DNA of 7,233 nucleotides, taken from the NCBI GenBank assembly GCA_903907185.1, contig CAIVND010000220.1, positions 1-7,233 on the forward strand, read 5' to 3'. Both the position numbers and the translations under genes were made by a program. The notes beneath the pieces were generated by a model. It had not been told where the DNA came from, made no database searches, and saw nothing but the letters and a program-made list of their open reading frames with translations. Within the stretch, counting starts at the first letter, position 1. Every line of letters begins with the position of its first letter. Source of the DNA: an uncultured Acidimicrobiaceae bacterium (GTDB lineage: Bacteria; Actinomycetota; Acidimicrobiia; Acidimicrobiales; Bog-793). Positions 5,401 through 7,233 of this stretch are shown here, one piece after another.

Positions 5401-5928
5401 GTGGAAACTGGCGCTGTGCTGAAGCTCTCGGTGACTGAATGGATTGTGCTCGCGCTGATCGACGAGCAGGACCGTCACGGGTTCTCAATCGCGCGAGAAC
5501 TCAAAGCAGGCGGCCCGATCGGCGAGGTTTGGACCGTTCCCCGCCCGCTCGTCTACCGCGCAATTCAGCGCCTTGAAGCTGACGGATTGATCGAGCCGGT
5601 CCTCACTGAACGTGGCGACAAGGGAGCGAATCGCACGATCTATTCAATTTCTTCGGGTGCGCGCAACAGCTTGGCCAAGTGGCTCGGGGAGCCAGTCGAT
5701 CATCCTCGCGATGCAAGAACCGAGCTCATGGCAAAGATCCTGCTTTTAGCGCGCCAAGGTCGAAGAGCAGATCAGCTTGCAGCCCGTCAACTTGAACACT
5801 TTCAGCCAGCGCTTCTCGGACTCCAGAGAAAAGCGGCGGAGGCTGAGGGTTCCGAGCACATCGTCGCTCTGCTTCGCCTCGAATCTTTGAAAGCGATCAT
5901 CCGAGTCCTCAAGACCATCGGAGGGTAG
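5401..5928 (+). CDS. PadR family transcriptional regulator
   Basis: This is a DNA-binding regulator of 175 residues. The N-terminal winged helix-turn-helix spans about residues 9-85: LSVTEWIVLALI, HGFSIARELK, then the recognition helix and wing around RPLVYRAIQRLEADGLIEP and RTIYSIS. The remainder (about 105-172) is helical and rich in Leu and Arg, as expected for the dimerisation region of PadR/AphA-like proteins. It diverges from modA and probably controls modABC and itself, though the signal it senses is unknown. The start is uncertain: AGGAG (5397-5401) overlaps the GTG at 5401, and the in-frame GTG at 5416 is 14 nt from it but would give MLKLSVTEW, a typical family N-terminus. A weak rightward promoter candidate is TTAGTC (5334-5339), N17, TAACTT (5357-5362). 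The family call is firm; the target is inferred. Confidence 0.9.
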   Translation: METGAVLKLSVTEWIVLALIDEQDRHGFSIARELKAGGPIGEVWTVPRPLVYRAIQRLEADGLIEPVLTERGDKGANRTIYSISSGARNSLAKWLGEPVDHPRDARTELMAKILLLARQGRRADQLAARQLEHFQPALLGLQRKAAEAEGSEHIVALLRLESLKAIIRVLKTIGG

Positions 5929-5946
5929 CGGTCTCCTCCAACGGTC
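5913..5946. terminator. Weak hairpin between convergent padR and VOC genes
   Basis: GACC (5913-5916) and GGAGG (5920-5924) can pair with CCTCC (5935-5939) and GGTC (5943-5946), with a symmetrical 3x3 internal loop and a 10-nt apical loop. It spans the padR stop and the 25-bp gap to the convergent VOC gene, so it could serve both as a bidirectional terminator. There is no T-tract and the stem is interrupted. Confidence 0.25.
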
Positions 5947-5953
5947 GGCGGGA

Positions 5954-6364
5954 CTACTGGCCAGTCATCGGAAGCGGCTCGAGCACCCCGAAGAGGTTTC
6001 CCTCGGTGTCGCGTAGGTAGGCAAGGCGACCGACGTTTTCAACAAGTGTGATTGCCATGTCGACATGTCCGCCATGTCGCTCTGCTGCCTCCACCGATGC
6101 ATCGATGTCATCGACACCAATCGTGCAAACGAAGGCGTTCGGCGCTGCCAAGGTGTCCTGAGGAGCTAGACCCGGACGGAGAAGAAGTCCGCCATTGATA
6201 CCTTTCTTGGCGGGACCGTATTCGACCTCCCCACTCGGGAAGACGAGTGTGTAGTTCATCTCACCCATGGTCTGAAACGCCCAGCCAAAGACGTTGCGGT
6301 AGAAGTCAGCTGCCCGTTCAATATCTTCTGCATAGATCTCAAAGTGCACCACAAGGTTTGCCAT
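5954..6364 (-). CDS. VOC (glyoxalase/bleomycin-resistance fold) family protein
   Basis: This is a single vicinal-oxygen-chelate fold protein of 136 residues with two beta-alpha-beta modules. The first is VVHFEIYAEDIERAADFYRN (5-24) with the typical FGW turn. The second is at about 77-130: NAFVCTIGVDDIDAS, an amphipathic helix VEAAERHGG, and the closing DTEGNLFGVLEP (119-130). His7 and Glu129 fit the places where VOC enzymes bind metal, but the full ligand set cannot be assigned by eye. Members act as lyases, dioxygenases, thiol-dependent resistance enzymes or simple binding proteins, so the reaction is unknown. ATG at 6364 was chosen because GGAGGG lies 7 nt upstream; the in-frame GTG at 6379 would overlap that SD. 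It lies 93 bp after the MDMPI/DinB gene on the same strand, convergent with padR. Confidence 0.9.
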   Translation of the reverse strand: MANLVVHFEIYAEDIERAADFYRNVFGWAFQTMGEMNYTLVFPSGEVEYGPAKKGINGGLLLRPGLAPQDTLAAPNAFVCTIGVDDIDASVEAAERHGGHVDMAITLVENVGRLAYLRDTEGNLFGVLEPLPMTGQ

Positions 6365-6432
6365 AGTTCGTCCCTCCACCGGTCAGATCTGGTGTCTTCA
6401 CATCATCGCGCAGGATGTGTTCGTGCCCGACA

Positions 6433-6448
6433 ACGAGGAACCCCTCGT
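6433..6448 (-). terminator. Short hairpin after MDMPI/DinB-type gene
   Basis: ACGAGG (6433-6438) and CCTCGT (6443-6448) form a perfect 6-bp stem with a 4-nt loop, starting 10 nt after the stop codon at 6458. A second 6-bp repeat, CACATC (6399-6404) and GATGTG (6414-6419), follows. No U-tract is present, so it may only reduce read-through into the VOC gene, which has no obvious promoter of its own. Confidence 0.3.
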
Positions 6449-6457
6449 AGATCACCC

Positions 6458-7084
6458 TTACGGACGGTCGGCAAGCACGGTGACACCCTCGCCAGACAGT
6501 TCGGAGTGAACTTCTTTGCGTCCGGTCATCGCGAGTATCAAGGAGTTCAACGTCCCGGTGACCTGTGGGCCCGTGCCATGTGACCAGTCCGTATCGGTTG
6601 CCAAGAGCTGCACCCCAGTGATCCGACGCTTTGAGCCGATGAGAAGATTCGAGTTCTTCCAACTATCTGCCACTGCAACGAGCGCAGCCGTCGGAGCAAC
6701 ATGATCAAGCCCAAGTGGTCGACGGATATCTGAGCTGTGCACGACGATCTCGCCCAACATCGCGATCGTCGGAGCCGGAGGCCCATTCGTGGTCGAGGTC
6801 CGCAGACGGAGACGGCTGACGATCTCGTCGGGAGCAAGTGCACCAAGTCGCTTTGCATCATTGTCCGTGAAAACGTTGAACTTAAAGCCCGCGGCTGCGA
6901 GCTTGCGATAGAAGTTGAGTGGTGTCTGTTCGGCGGCGGCTAACACGTGACCAGCCACCTGACTGATGGACCAACTGGAACACCAAGAGGGCTGCGCCCA
7001 CTGTTGCGGGGTGAGCGTTGCCAAAAGATCAGCGAGACTCGCCCGCTCGGTATGGATATTTTTCCAGATCTCAGCGGACTTCAT
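6458..7084 (-). CDS. Maleylpyruvate isomerase-type, mycothiol-dependent (DinB-like) protein
   Basis: This 208-residue protein belongs to the MDMPI/DinB-like four-helix family, whose characterised members use mycothiol and a metal ion to isomerise maleylpyruvate or transfer thiols to electrophiles in the cytoplasm. The N-terminal helical domain (about 1-150) carries the candidate metal ligands His46 (VAGHVLAA) and the ExxxH pair Glu112/His116 in GEIVVHSSDIRRPLG (111-125), a clear family signature. The C-terminal part (about 155-205) ends with LILAMTGRKEVHSELSGEGVTVL, the usual small alpha/beta domain. The start ATG at 7084 has AAGGAG 8 nt upstream. The natural substrate is unknown; no other aromatic-degradation gene is in the window, so a detoxification or housekeeping role is as likely as maleylpyruvate metabolism. 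It is upstream of the VOC gene on the same strand. Confidence 0.88.
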   Translation of the reverse strand: MKSAEIWKNIHTERASLADLLATLTPQQWAQPSWCSSWSISQVAGHVLAAAEQTPLNFYRKLAAAGFKFNVFTDNDAKRLGALAPDEIVSRLRLRTSTTNGPPAPTIAMLGEIVVHSSDIRRPLGLDHVAPTAALVAVADSWKNSNLLIGSKRRITGVQLLATDTDWSHGTGPQVTGTLNSLILAMTGRKEVHSELSGEGVTVLADRP

Positions 7085-7233
7085 CTATGGATCTCCTTGG
7101 GAATACAACGTGCAAGCAGCACTTTCGCAGACTATCGCAGCATCTGGCATGCATCGGCGAAGTTCATCCGTGCGCCATTGGGTCCCTAAGTCTCCCGTAC
7201 CTTGGGTTCGGGTAACTTATGGTGAGAAAGACA
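7085..7233. other. Non-coding region upstream of MDMPI/DinB gene
   Basis: These 149 bp hold the SD of the MDMPI/DinB gene and probably its promoter, but no convincing -35/-10 pair was found. At the right edge an ATG (7219-7221) opens a rightward frame reading MVRKT before the window ends. It has no good SD, so a divergent gene starting here is only a possibility. Confidence 0.3.

Noticed and set aside
6340..6454. Small leftward frame from GTG 6454 (VIYEGFLVVGHEHILRDD) across the gap before the VOC gene
   Set aside because: The sequence reads plausibly as protein, but there is no properly spaced SD, it overlaps the VOC start, and the same frame continues upstream as a shadow of the MDMPI/DinB gene.
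7219..7233. Start of a rightward gene (MVRKT) at the right edge
   Set aside because: Only five codons are visible and no good SD or promoter precedes them.

Overview
The window looks like a chromosomal segment of an actinobacterium of moderate GC. The main clue is a mycothiol-dependent maleylpyruvate isomerase-type (MDMPI/DinB) protein, because mycothiol is an actinobacterial thiol. Supporting signs are frequent TTG and GTG starts behind purine-rich Shine-Dalgarno (SD) sequences, -10 boxes of TANNNT type, and hairpins without U-tracts after genes. An acidimicrobial relative is a guess; the sequence does not settle the genus.

Layout from left to right. Bases 1-74 hold the first 24 codons of a leftward gene cut by the window edge. 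It encodes a zinc-ribbon-like N-terminus (CxxCG). Bases 75-391 are non-coding but dense in structure. They contain two overlapping hairpins in the likely 5' leader of that gene, one of which buries its SD; a promoter candidate; AAATCTTT direct repeats; and two more hairpins after the next gene. Then, all leftward, come a short-chain dehydrogenase (392-1219), a 14-TM DHA2-type MFS exporter (1392-2852) and a molybdate ABC transporter in the order modA-modB-modC (5285 down to 2937). The mod genes overlap each other and form one translationally coupled operon. A PadR-family regulator (5401-5928) is divergent from modA. On the right, again leftward, are a VOC/glyoxalase-fold protein (5954-6364) and the MDMPI/DinB-type protein (6458-7084).

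How the genes work together: ModA captures molybdate outside the membrane, ModB is the channel and ModC the ATPase. The PadR gene shares a 115-bp intergenic region with modA. That region carries a good leftward promoter (TTGCCA-N17-TAGGGT), a perfect palindrome (TTAGT-A-ACTAA) just after the predicted modA start point, and a hairpin touching the modA SD. The simplest reading is a PadR-controlled molybdate operon, which would be unusual because ModE is the textbook regulator. This is inference from position only. The exporter and dehydrogenase follow on the same strand but after gaps of 84 and 172 bp, and their functional link to molybdate is unproven.

The most unusual parts are the structured leader at the left edge and the PadR/mod control region. 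No CRISPR array, rRNA, tRNA or complete insertion sequence was recognised.
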